64,000 nucleotides of DNA from Sesamum alatum (Eukaryota > Streptophyta > Magnoliopsida > Lamiales > Pedaliaceae), in the NCBI GenBank assembly GCA_034509735.1, contig JACGWO010000002.1, positions 50,031,115-50,095,114 of the forward strand. Direction: 5' to 3'. The notes below the pieces were generated by a model that saw only the letters and a list, made by a program, of their open reading frames with translations, was not told the DNA's origin and searched no databases. Each line of letters starts with the position of its first letter. Positions within the stretch are counted from its first letter, which is position 1. Made by a program: the position numbers and the translations under genes. Shown piece by piece: positions 23,901-34,708 of the stretch.

Positions 23901-26426
23901 AATCAACAATCGACAAATGTCAAATTGAAGTGTTCCGGCCTATCAAACTATATTTCGCAGTCAAAGATTTAAGCCATTCAAACGGCACTACATGGTGTAA
24001 TTGCATGTATGCTCCAATGAAATTGAGACAAATAATTTTGATATTTATCTCTTTAAAAAATATAATTATTAAATAAATTATATCAAAATTGACCATCATA
24101 TCGTGCCAAATATTTAATGTATTTATATTTTTAAATTAAATTATAAAGAGATAATACAATCACTTTTCAACTTTATTTTTTTTAAACTTTAATCTCATTA
24201 CAATAATTGTAATTCAGATTTATTCTTCTAATTACACATCTAAAATTGATATTGAACTTTTGCTAATAATTTGAATAATTTAATACTATTAAATTATTTT
24301 TTTAGCCCCACTAAAAAGGGTTTCGGACATTTTTAGTGCCATGTCATGCAATTTTGAATTTGTTAGCCCTTTAAAAAGAAAAAATAAAACGGTGAGAGAC
24401 AAACAAATATAATACCAATGATTTCTCAGCCAAGTGGTTAAGGTTAAGGTTTATGACCTTAAAGCTTATAGATTCGAACCCCACTAATACGTAGGTTGTT
24501 GTCTACTATGTAATAGGTATTATTTGTATACTGTAATAGTAAGGTGTTGTTTAGAGTTAATTTATGTGATATTGTTGATCAATGTGTGATTATAGTAATT
24601 GTCTCTATTAGATATTGACATTCGACAAGGCTAATTGTAATCAATTTTATTTCAATTAATGATAATTCATCCCTTGACTTCAAAAAAAAAAAAAAAAAAA
24701 CATGGTGGCAGGAGCCGTGTGTTAGGCACATGTCCGTTAAATGGTCGTTTTGAGGGGAAAACTGGCACCAAAAATCTCATTCTTGGTCATGCTTTTTGAG
24801 CTGATCATTTTTATTAGTTTTTGAATTTGAATATTATTTAAATTAAAAATATTTTGGTAAACTTTTACCAAAAATTGTAATAAATAAAATTTTGTTTTTA
24901 TATAAATAGTAAATAGTTTTAAAATTAAAATTACTAGTATCTGAGATAAATTTTAATTTTTTAAATTATTTTTGAATTTAAATTATTATTAAGCTTGTTA
25001 ATATTTTAATAAACTTTGACCACAAACTATAATAAATAAAATTTATTTTTTAAAATAAAAATATTAGAGAAAGTTTATTTGTATATAAATAGTAAGTAAA
25101 TTCTAAATTATAATTATTTGCATTTGAGATAAATTATATCCACTTTTAATTATTTTTTAATTTGAATTTATTTTAAAAATATTTTAATAAATTTTGATCG
25201 ATAGTAAACAAAATTTATTTATTAAACTAAAAATATTAGAAATTTTTATGTTTATATAAATAATAAATTAGTTTTATTGTAATCATTTGTATTTGATATA
25301 AATTTTAACTTTTTTCTGTTATTTTTTAAAATTAATTATTATTTGGTCAGAAAATATTTTAATAAACTTTTCACAAATTGTAACAAGTAAGATTGTTGGA
25401 AAAATTGACTTTTATATAATAATGAATTAGTTTTTGAATTATAATTATTTGTACTTGAGATACATTTTAATCTTGTTTTTATTATTTTTTGAGTTTAAAT
25501 TATTATTTGATTTGAAAATATTTTGGAAAAACTTTAACAGCCATGCGCAAGGCACGTGATTCTTGTTTTTAAAATGTTAACGATTTAACAACCACGGACC
25601 ATTTCTGTCCTTTTTATTACAGGACTAACGGTAAGGATTTTGAAGGTATGCGATCAAAAATGTTTTTAAAAAGATTAAAAAAAAATATATATTTTACTGC
25701 AATCACTTATATAAAAATGGAAATCTTCGCAATTTTTTGCAATCTTTTAGACAAATTAATTAAAGAAAGAGAGTTGTTGAAGCACTTACCATTAGGATCT
25801 GTCGCAGAGCCCACCAGAGTTCATCCCCAAAAAGGTTTCCATAGAAATAAAAAAAAATAAAAAAACAAATAGTTAGAATAATAAATATGTATATTAACTA
25901 GAAAAAATATAGGAAAATTATGATGTCTAAATTATTATTTTTTAAAAAAAAAAATAGAAGGAAATGTTGAATATGTATAAGGTAGAAACCTACCATTCAT
26001 CCAATTCTTTTCCGGTTGAAAATGATAGGCCGTCCTCTGCCAGGACAGCATATCATTACTCCAAGAATAAGTCAACCCTCCGTCGCTCACCTGCCGGAAA
26101 GCCTTCTCCGCAGCTACCTGCGACACCCCTTCTGACGGCGGATCAGTCAGAGGTCTCGCCGGAGAGAAATCATCGACTGAAGTTGAAGGCGGCGTAGTTT
26201 CCACAGTATCGGTGTTGTTGAGTTTGGGTGGCCTTCGGTTGACAATCAAGAGGACTAATGACAGCAAAAGGAAAGATGAAAACAAGATGGTGGGGAGGAG
26301 CTTCTTGGGCCGCCGCCGGGGCTCCGCCGCGGATGAGGTGGTGTGCGGTCCGGCGGGGATGGGGGAGTAGGAAGCAGCGCCTTTGAGTTCATTGGGCGGC
26401 GGCGCGTGGGAGGAGGCCGTGGCCAT
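20987..26426 (-). CDS. Vacuolar acid invertase (beta-fructofuranosidase), copy 2
   Basis: Seven exons on the minus strand: 26426-25994, mini-exon 25798-25790, 22967-22108, 22020-21862, 21779-21544, 21439-21352, 21193-20987; sum 1992 bp, 663 aa. Exons 2-6 have exactly the same lengths as in copy 1 (9, 860, 159, 236, 88 bp), so the two are tandem duplicates. The N-terminus repeats the vacuolar type II anchor (membrane segment about 43-62). Catalytic residues are D145 (NDPNG), D269 (DFRDP) and E324 (WECID). It keeps QYNP, unlike copy 1, but has YTGIT where copy 1 and family members have YTGDT. The C-terminus ends LEDGTN rather than LDQL. Intron 2 is expanded to 2.8 kb by a SINE and an AT-rich tandem array. 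Both copies look intact and potentially active. Confidence 0.93.
24419..24700 (+). mobile_element. tRNA-derived SINE in intron 2 of invertase copy 2
   Basis: The head is tRNA-like (CAGCCAAGTGGTTAAGG as an A-box region, AGATTCGAACCCC as the B box). It is followed by a TRNA-unrelated body and a 3' tail (GATAATTCATCCCTTGACTTC) ending in a poly(A) run at 24682-24700. A relative with the same tail is at 40567-40808. I saw no clear target duplication for this copy. It lies antisense to the invertase gene. Confidence 0.75.
24815..25540. repeat. AT-rich tandem array, about 160-190 bp units, in invertase copy 2 intron 2
   Basis: Four to five diverged units share ordered words: TTATATAAATARTAA, ATTTGAGATAAATTTTAA, a TTTTTGAATTTAAATTATT stretch and AATATTTTAATAAACTTT. 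The GAGATAAATT word recurs near 24943, 25130, 25296 and 25456. It is satellite-like in build and confined to this intron in the window; copy 1 lacks it. Confidence 0.6.
25790..25798 (-). other. 9-bp mini-exon 2 of invertase copy 2
   Basis: Same acag|ATCCTAATG|gtaagt arrangement as in copy 1. It supplies Asp-Pro-Asn of the catalytic NDPNG motif. Confidence 0.95.
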
Positions 26427-26498
26427 TTCCAGGACAGAAGAAATCTAGGAAATGCCGAAACGGAGTTGTCGTTATAATTATTGCAGTGGTAGCATTTG

Positions 26499-26503
26499 AT
26501 TGG
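26499..26503 (-). promoter_or_regulatory. CCAAT box upstream of invertase copy 2
   Basis: ATTGG (CCAAT on the gene strand) sits 73-77 bp upstream of the ATG inside a block homologous to the copy 1 promoter (TTATAATTATTGCAG before it, GTCTGAGTTGGAAT after it). The adjacent G-box of copy 1 is absent here. Confidence 0.4.
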
Positions 26504-26559
26504 CTAAGCGGTGCGTGCGTGTCTGAGTTGGAATATAATTATTTAGGAGTAGGAAGTCA

Positions 26560-28699
26560 TTTTTAATGGTTTACTTTTGACTCCCTCTCGTCTCACGCAA
26601 AATTCTTATTGGAACAAAATTTGATCGAATTAAATTAATTATAGAGTAAATATATTATATTTATTATGTGATTAGTTCCTTTTTATAAATTGTTTATCAA
26701 TCACACAATAAATATATCACACTTATTATGTGATTGATTCAGGTTTGGTCGAATCAAGTTTTGGCTAGAATTTCCCCTCATCTCAATCCTTCTATCATTT
26801 TTTTAAAAAGGGTTAATTTTATGTTTGATAATTTAAATTAGACATGAAATTATTTTTGGTAATTCGTATTTCGATCTCATTAATTTTGATTCTTAAATTT
26901 TAACAAAATAATCAAAATTAGTTCTAATCATGAATTGACTAAAATGGTCATTCCATTAAGAAAATCGATCAAAATATAGCAACTGTTCCTAAATATTTTT
27001 TTACCATTGCAGTGCATATTTTTATTTGAAATATTTGCACTAAACTTTCAATGTTTCTACGAATCGTTATAAACTTTTAGAATTTTTCTAATTGGTTTTA
27101 TTTTCTTAATTTATTAAAAATAATGTTGAAGTAGTCGTAATATATTTTAATTATGAGACTATTTTTACTGTTCAAAAAGAAGAGTTGTCTTAATTTGGAA
27201 ATTATTTTCATGATAAATTAATCTAGATGTTTGGAGTTTTCCGAAAAGAAAAATTATAACTTTCTCATGACATTATTTTCATGATAAATCAAAATCCACA
27301 AATGAAAGATTAGGGACTATAATAGTATAAAACCAAAACTTAAAGGACTATCAATGATATTTACCCTTTTAAAAATTAGATCATTGAGTCTTAAGTTCTT
27401 TTCAGAAAACCAAAATAGCTCCTAAATCATTTTTGAAATTTTATGACACTTACTATTAAGTAATTATTATTGATAGTTTATACATTTTCTTATTTTATTT
27501 TATCCAAGTATTTAAAATATATATTGTTTTAAAAAAAATAAATTTTAAGCAAACATCCCCTTAATATTATTAAATTCGGTGGCGTGATAATTTTCAACGC
27601 GGGTTTAAAATAAATATATTTCAATTTATTGTTAAAAATAAGTTCAAAAAAGTATTTTTATTTGATTATTTTTACTTTTGAATTGTTTAAATTAAATCGA
27701 CTTAAACTGAAAGTTATAAGCAACTCCTTACTAACTTCTACAATTTATTTATAAAATCATACATACTAAGATATTTCCAAACATTCGAGCTTCAAAATTT
27801 TTTTTTTTTCTCGTTTTCAACTTTTATTCTCAAATACTCATAACTTTAATTGTTGCTTAACTTACAATTATTTCGACCTTCTATTATTTCTATAGTAGAA
27901 TAGAAGCTATTGCAAGTGGAGACCCAATTTATAATGGGCCTTGTGGCCCATCCAGATATCCTAACCCATGTTGGGCCGTATTATTGAATGGCCCAAGCGA
28001 ACTCTTACATACACCCCTACTTTTTTTTTACTGTGTTCACATCAGAATAAATATAATTTTTTACAACGGTTAATTCTCATGATTAAAGTAAAAAATTATC
28101 GCAAATATTAATTATTACGGTTGTGCAACGGCTATTAGTCGTTGTTTCTACAAGTAAGGCTAAAATATTTGTTATAATTGAAAATAATGACAAATTTTGG
28201 TCATAGGTAAAAGAATAGTGAATGTTCAAAACTTAAATTTTTGTATATTTGTTTGGCCCTAAAAGATAGTATTGATTTACTACAGTTTTTAAGCTGTAAT
28301 AATTTATAATACAGGAGATAATAATTTTTTTTAATTATGTGTGGACGACAGGTATCAAGTTCCACTACGTTGATATATTCCTCCTGCATACATTATAATT
28401 ATATAATGTACATTAATTGCCTTCAAGTTACATCAATTACTAGCTATAATAAACTATGATATTAGAAAAAGTTTAATAAAATTAGATGACTTTTATTTCA
28501 CATCCAAACTTAGATAGAATTATATACTTCTATTTTCGTCTAAAGAACCAAATAAGATGTATTCAAACCAACCATATATCATATGCATCAATTATTACAA
28601 TGGTAATGTACAAAACAAAAGTAACATATAAAAGGGCAATTATTAAAAAAAAAATAACACTCCACGATAAACTCCACGTATGATTTTACATATCTTGTT

Positions 28700-28700
<1 letters not shown>
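26560..28700. other. AT-rich intergenic DNA upstream of invertase copy 2
   Basis: The first 200 bp contains repeats of ATTATGTGATTAGTT-like words related to those upstream of copy 1. Near 27900-28010 there is a GGCCCA/TGGGCC-rich patch. No gene is supported. Confidence 0.5.
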
Positions 28701-28748
<48 letters not shown>

Positions 28749-28757
28749 TAATAATTA
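28701..28757. repeat. (TAA)n microsatellite
   Basis: About 15-18 TAA units, slightly interrupted at the right end. It lies just downstream (on the minus strand) of the second GLV-like peptide exon. Confidence 0.9.
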
Positions 28758-28783
28758 ATTACGATGAAAATAGAAATTATAAT

Positions 28784-30456
28784 TTATTTGTTGTGAATGG
28801 GTGATTTGCGACGGGATGGCTGATAATCGGTCTCTGATAAATCCTCTTCCCTGAAAACTGAGGGATGTAAATACTCCATTTCTCTAACATTGAGATCATG
28901 TGACCATCTCGAACTCGAAGCACCCTACATAGATCATAGACCATAGCATAGGTACAACAATGTCACGAATTCAGTCATCTCATCTCTATTACTTTCCAAT
29001 ACTTTACCATATGTCCTCACATTTTTAACCATTTACCCCACCAAACAACAAAATATTACCCTTTCTTTTTCACGAGATGTCGTCAAAAATTACATAAAAT
29101 TTATTTTTTCAAATTTTTATCTAATATTTGTACAATTTGCACTGAACTGAGTATGCTATGACGGGTCATTTTTTTGATGATAGACTCAAATTCAGTCGGA
29201 TCTGTACTATGACACTTGTTCGATAATATTAGCATTCATAGTAATACATAATTAAACCAAAAAAAATGTAATTAACACTCAAATATTTTGGATAATCATA
29301 AGATTTAAAGTTGAATAAAAGATTTGGAAGTGAGAGGACAATTGAGGTCTATAGATAGAATAACATTGAATGCACATGTTTGTACATGGCATGTGTCGTA
29401 GACCATTCGGTCCATATCAAACAAATGACCTAATTGTATCTGCACTTTGCTTAGTCATTTTCAATGTTAATTGTTGAAAGAGTGTGTACATTATATTGTC
29501 TTATTTCTTAATTAATGTAAGTGTAGATTATAATGAGTTGATATGAAATTTGACATAATTATGATTACCATATTATTATTTGAAAATTATAGATAGGTCG
29601 CTGATATTGGTTGAAAATATATATCTTTTAGGCAAAATTATATTTTTTATACTATAACTATAGGTCGTTAGTATTTTTGGTCCTGTAACTTATTTTATTT
29701 GCACATTTAGTCTTTTTTTTTTTTTTTTTTTACGAATTTAGTCCTGAACATATCACATTTGGTCCTTTTCTGGCATATTTAGTCCTATGCAGACAATTTT
29801 GGTCCAATTCTTACTCAATAATATATAATTTTTTGTCCTGTAATTATATGTCATCGGGACCAAATTTGTCAACAAAGGACCAAATCTGATATGTGTTGGA
29901 CTAAATTTGTCAAAAAATGACCAAATGTATAAACGAAGTAAGCTATAGGACCAAAAGTGCTAACAACTTAAAGTTACATGACTAAAAATGTAATTTTTCC
30001 AATCTTTTAATGTAGGTATGGAATTGTCAAATTCGCAGTATTGTATTTTTTTTATTTTTAAAAAAATTTTAAAAAAAATACAAGGTGGATGGAAAATTTT
30101 AAAATTTTATAAAAAAAATTATTACACACTTAATCTATTAGGCTAGTTTGGTCAGCTAGCCACAAAAAATAGATAGAAATATAACGGAGACTGACGGATT
30201 GAGTTAGTTGTTAGACGATCATTAAAATCTGGTGATATTGGTAATTTCTTAAATGACGAGAGGGTATTTGTAATCATGCCAAATTTCAAAGGAGTTTGTT
30301 GTAATTTACACTTATTGTAAAGTAAATAGGAGAACATAAAATACTCCAAAAACATCTTAATAATTAATTAGTTACCTGTGAGATTGAGGGATGCAGCAAC
30401 CCCTTGTCATGAAGATCAGAAGACTTATTACAATCTTCACTTCCTGCATTTCTCAT
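28784..30456 (-). CDS. Second GOLVEN/RGF-like peptide exon with uncertain 5' part
   Basis: Exon 28924-28784 follows an acceptor (CTATGTAG) and encodes 46 residues ending DYQPSRRKSPIHN-K. This fits the RGF/GLV/CLEL consensus of a DY tyrosine-sulfation start and a P-x-HN end, and is preceded by acidic residues (REEDLSET). The 5' part is unsettled. Candidate exon 30456-30376 (MRNAGSEDC... ending HPSISQ, donor CAG|GTAACT) is in phase with it, and its SSDLHDKGLLHPS resembles SHDLNVREMEYLHPS in the last exon, but it lacks a signal peptide. An overlapping frame from 30449 has a signal-like start (MQEVKIVISLLIFM) but joins only through an alternative acceptor 11 bp inside. A third option is splicing from the signal-peptide exon of the neighbouring gene (30945), which is also phase 0. 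The peptide exon is well supported; the gene model is not. Confidence 0.5.
29631..30000. mobile_element. MITE with TIRs, Mutator-like, inside the peptide locus
   Basis: Ends GGCAAAATTATATTTTT and complement GGAAAAATTACATTTTT, with mirrored TTTTGGTCCTGTAAC and ATTTAGTC words inside, so the whole element folds on itself. Flanks are TATCTTTTA (29622-29630) and AATCTTTTA (30001-30009), an 8/9 match to a 9-bp duplication. It carries a T-run near 29707-29730. Not coding. Confidence 0.65.
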
Positions 30457-30620
30457 ATGCACAACGGAGTTGAAGAGATATATATATGAATACACACAAC
30501 AAAACAGACAAAAACCTAAGAAAATAATAGCAAACTAATATTAATTAATTAATCATCAGTCCTATGTAGGATCTTGTATGTCCTAAATCATATAGACCTA
30601 GCTAAAATTTTGAACAAAAA

Positions 30621-31046
30621 TCAGTTATGAGTAGGAGGCCTGGTCGTTGGCCGAGAATAATCCGAAAAAAATCCAGGATATTTATAATATTTCTTGATGA
30701 TATCGGGTTTAAGCCAAGACATGGATTCGTGATGAGGCTTAATCGAAAATACACCTGACTTTATTCCTCCGATGCCTTTCTTTTTCTCGCAGGACGTCTC
30801 TATTTCCATTGGATTCAAACGCTTCCAAAATGCATCATCGACCTGTATTATTTGTAAAAACAAAAAACCCATAAATTATTTGATATTTTTAGACACATAT
30901 GTAATGTAAATAAACTTATTGTAAGGGAAGAGAGAGACAGAAACCTTGTGTGAGATCGAAGTGGTTCCAGCAAGAGGTCGAGCGTTACATGCATGCATTG
31001 TGAGAAAGCAAGAAAGCAAGAGCAAGAGAGGAATTTTGGAACACAT
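30621..31046 (-). CDS. GOLVEN/RGF/CLEL secreted peptide precursor
   Basis: Two exons on the minus strand: 31046-30945 (102 bp, donor AAG|GTTTCT) and 30842-30621 (222 bp, acceptor AATACAG|GTC), 107 aa. Exon 1 is a textbook signal peptide: MCSK, then IPLLLLLSCFLTMHAC, predicted cleavage after NA at residue 22, then RPLAG. Exon 2 encodes a basic, poorly conserved pro-region and ends exactly with DYSRPTTRPPTHN. That 13-residue end matches the root meristem growth factor pattern (DY for TPST tyrosine sulfation, PP-x-HN at the C-terminus with likely hydroxyproline). Such peptides are processed from the C-terminus, secreted and sensed by RGI/RGFR receptor kinases in root meristem and gravitropic growth. 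The start chosen is the first ATG giving the signal peptide. Confidence 0.85.
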
Positions 31047-31954
31047 AATTGAGTGATTATGATGGGAAAAATTCTATGTTGTCTGAGAAGAGTGTGGAAA
31101 TATATATTATATATATAAATAAAGATGTGGGTTTTGAGACTGCGTATGAACTCTGACTTGCCTATGATTTGACAGTCTTGATCCGAGGAGGAGCCCAGAC
31201 ATAGCGTTGTGTACAAGAGCATTAAATAAGCGCGATGATGTTTACGAGTCGAGTTTGAGTAACTGCGCTAGGACGAGTTAGAGGTTTTTGTCGACAAAGT
31301 TGTATGAATCGATGAATTTTGAGACTAGTTAGTGAGTTGATGTTACAATTCTTGGTAATGACGTTCAAGAAAAGAAGCATTTAACTAACATTTGGAAATA
31401 TTATGATTTGAATTTAATTGTATGATTAATATAATTTAAAAAAAATATAGAAAAGGTAAGGAATTGTGTGGATAGAAATTAGAAAATGTGGTGTTGGAAG
31501 AGACAAAAGAGAGTGTAGGAATGGAACATGCATATGGGAATGGAGTGTTTGAAAAGACGTATGATAAGTTCAGGTGGGCTTTCTCTTGTGTTGTCTGTCT
31601 CCACCCAAACTTCTCATTGTCTAACACTTTTGTCAGGTCCCTATCAACACACCTTTGCCCCCATACCTATTTCCCAATCAGGAATTTGCATATAAATATT
31701 TATGTGGTAATTAAAAAATTAATAATATGTTGTTAATTAGTTATTATAACAAAATCCAGAAATAATTAAACAAAATAGAGAGTTTTGGAATGAAAATTTA
31801 TTACTACCTGGGAAGCCTCAATTTAGGAAGAATAAGAAGAAACATAAACTCCTTAAATTAGGGTTCTTAATTTGACATTATTACACTTACTTTGTCTTCT
31901 ACTTCTTGAATCTTGCAAATTATTACATTATATAAATTTTATAAATAATGTGTT
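31047..31954. other. Intergenic DNA upstream of the GLV peptide gene
   Basis: Presumed promoter. A TATATAT-rich stretch lies near 31103-31116, about 60-70 bp before the ATG on the gene strand. No other feature is supported. Confidence 0.4.
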
Positions 31955-32807
31955 GGGGAAAATCTCACTTTTGGTCCTTTATTTTAGGCCCTATTCATTT
32001 TTAATCCTGATCATTACGTAAATCTCACTTTTGGTCCTTTATCTTGTATTTTGTCTCATTTTTTGGTCCTCTGTTAACTTTTTTAATGGAATGGTTCACG
32101 TGGCCATTTAGTCTCTGTAGTGGAGGGATAAATTGGCTGAATTAGAGGCATAAACGACATAATGCACAAAAAAAAAAGGGTAAAATCAACGAATTATGGC
32201 TCAACACCATTCCACATCTTCCTTCCACAACCACGCGATTTGATCGTCCAAGTATAAAATAATGGCGTCAACAAGCGATATAAGTTCAACAAAATCACCT
32301 ATGATGTGCTATTGTGGTAAGACCGCGTATATAAGAACCTCGAACTGCTATATAAACAATCTATACAACAACACCATAAAACATTCTCCATTTTCAAGAG
32401 ATAAACATCAATTTTGGAAAAAAAGAAGAAGAAAACTTACGATAATCTGGGGGAGGAAAATCATTGAAGTTGGGGTCGCGTCAGCTCATTGTCGTCGATT
32501 CTTGCTTCTTCTCCACTGCTACGATTCAGAGGTGAGATTTTTTATAAAAAAAAAAAAAGGTTGAGAAAGGGATTCTGCAAGGAGGTGGGTGGAGGAAGAA
32601 GTTTGGGGATGAAATTAGGGTTATATTTTTTCCCCAAATACGTGAATCCAACAGCCAAAGTCAACCACTACAGAGATTTAACGGCCTTTCCGTTAAAAAA
32701 AATTAACGAAGGATAAAAATGAGACAAAATGCAAGATAAAGGACCAAAAATAAAATTTACATAATAATCAGGACCTAAAATAAATGACCAAAAATGAGAA
32801 TTTGCCT
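31955..32807 (+). mobile_element. Mutator-like element with long TIRs and a GRF-like zinc-finger remnant
   Basis: Terminal inverted repeats of over 100 bp run from GGGAAAATCTCACTTTTGG on the left and, complemented, AGGCAAATTCTCATTTTTGG on the right, and share TTTATCTTGTATTTTGTCTC-like words. Flanks are AATGTGTTG (31946-31954) and AATATGTTG (32808-32816), an 8/9 match to a 9-bp duplication. Inside on the plus strand, 32262-32564 opens MASTSDISSTKSPMMCYCGK and continues TAYIRTSN. A CYCGK start is how plant GRF-type zinc-finger proteins begin, but the rest of the finger is missing or displaced, so it looks like a captured or decayed fragment. The element is non-autonomous (853 bp). Confidence 0.7.
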
Positions 32808-32816
32808 AATATGTTG

Positions 32817-34700
32817 CTAATATCAATGAAATTTGAGACATTCATATGAGATCAAACATGAAATAAAATATTTCATCTCAAAATTCCAACACATGACACA
32901 TTGTCCAAACTCCTTTGACTGCATGCTTCCATGGGTGTGTGTGCTTCAAAAAATAGGTTAGTGCAAATGTTCCGAGATCTACAGACATATGCTCCAAACA
33001 TTTAGCAAAAGTCTAACAAGAAATTGTCAGATTTCATGAACTAAACAAAGGAAATTAACATTGTAATGAACAAATTAAACCCTAATTAAGTAATCTGTTT
33101 CTAGCTAGGAGGAACCATCCATGATCTTGTCTGCATAGGTTTCTCGAGATCTCAGGGGAAGTCTCCCCATGTTTGCTGCTAGGGTGGTCCTAAAGGGGCG
33201 GGTCCTAAACTTTTTTGGGGCACAATAAGCAAACATAATACTAAGTTAGGGCAACATGAGTTGTCGCCTACCAAAACCTTCCTCTGTTAACTCGATGAAA
33301 AGATTGAATTAGTACATTAAAAGAAGTGTAGATGGATTGATCCGAAGGGTCAAGTCGCAAATCCATTTGAGTCGTGACCTGCAAACACAACATCGGGCTA
33401 GGGTTGTCGGGGTATTTATTTCCCTATAGAAATCCTATGGCCGCGATCAAATCAATAAAGAAGTCAAGACAATTAATTTGCGTAGTTGAATTATATGGAA
33501 TGCATATTCCGTCTTACTTTTGATTTGTTATTTATAAAAATATCTCAAGTATATGTTCGAAATATGATCCATCTATCTGAGGTCACGTGTCAATTAATCA
33601 ACGAAGATATATAATTTTGAGTTACAATCAATTTTAAAGAAAAACACACTAATATTGTCTTATTTGGACAATTTGTATATTGTTGATGATAATTTTGACC
33701 AATTTTCACCCACATCATGGGCAAATTTGTTTTGTTGTAGGAATTCAATGCAAGAATTTAGTGGAGTAGATGTCTCGGAGTGCTAATTTAATGTAGTGTT
33801 GAAGGTATAGAAGGAAAAGTGTTTGTTTATCACATGTAATAATTTACATTTTATGAGACAGGATTCTGAAATTCTTCACGTGTGTCACTAACATCCGTGC
33901 CCTATGGGCTAGCTAGTCTCCTAAGTTCTATAGTACCAAAATTGTCACACAATCTACAATAGGTTTATTTGAGTGACATATATTTCAAATTTTTTTAAAA
34001 AAAGTGGTTATTGGTTGCTAGAAAGTAATCAAATATCACATATAGATACGGAAAGATTTTTTTTTTTTTTAAAAAAAAAGGTACAGAGAGGGTAATTTAA
34101 ATTTAAGATGACGAAAAATCTCATGAATCATATAAAAAATAAGGTAAATTACGCAACTATCTTCTGAAATTTGATATACTTATGAATAGTTCTTGTTGTT
34201 TGAAAATTATAAATATCCCTCAAATGAAAAATAGTTATACGGGTATTTTGCAATTTGCTCGTTGAAATTATATTATTTTTACACAATGTAATCTTATATT
34301 ATAAAAATTTCACAATATTATAATTACTGGCTGCATTCACCCTCTCTGCTCTTTTATGGTGAATCTTCTTATTGAAAAATTATGTCAGCCTTGAAATAAA
34401 GGGTTCTTTTATTAATTTAATAGCCTTCCCTTCAATTATGTTCCAAAAAAATCACAAACCACTTTGTATTTTCATATAGTAGTTATGATTCTTTAGAATC
34501 TTGGACAATATTCAATTTTCATCCTAAGAAATGATAGTCATTTTTTTTTTCGCCCTTTAATTTCTTTATCACTTTTACCTCTCTTAATTTCCTTTATTTT
34601 CAACTATTTACTTGGAAAATGGTCATCAACATTTGGCTTCTCAGGAGTAGTGAGAACATTGCAAAAATATTAAATAAAATCTGAAATATTAGTTTCTAGA
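32817..34700. other. AT-rich intergenic DNA
   Basis: A less AT-rich patch at about 33110-33430 has no sustained frame and may be old retroelement sequence. A T-run/A-run hairpin lies near 34058-34080. No gene is supported. Confidence 0.45.
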
Positions 34701-34708
34701 GTGTGAAT

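Noticed and set aside
24419..24490. tRNA-like sequence with A and B boxes
   Set aside because: No cloverleaf could be drawn. The poly(A) tail and second copy show it is a SINE head, not a tRNA gene.
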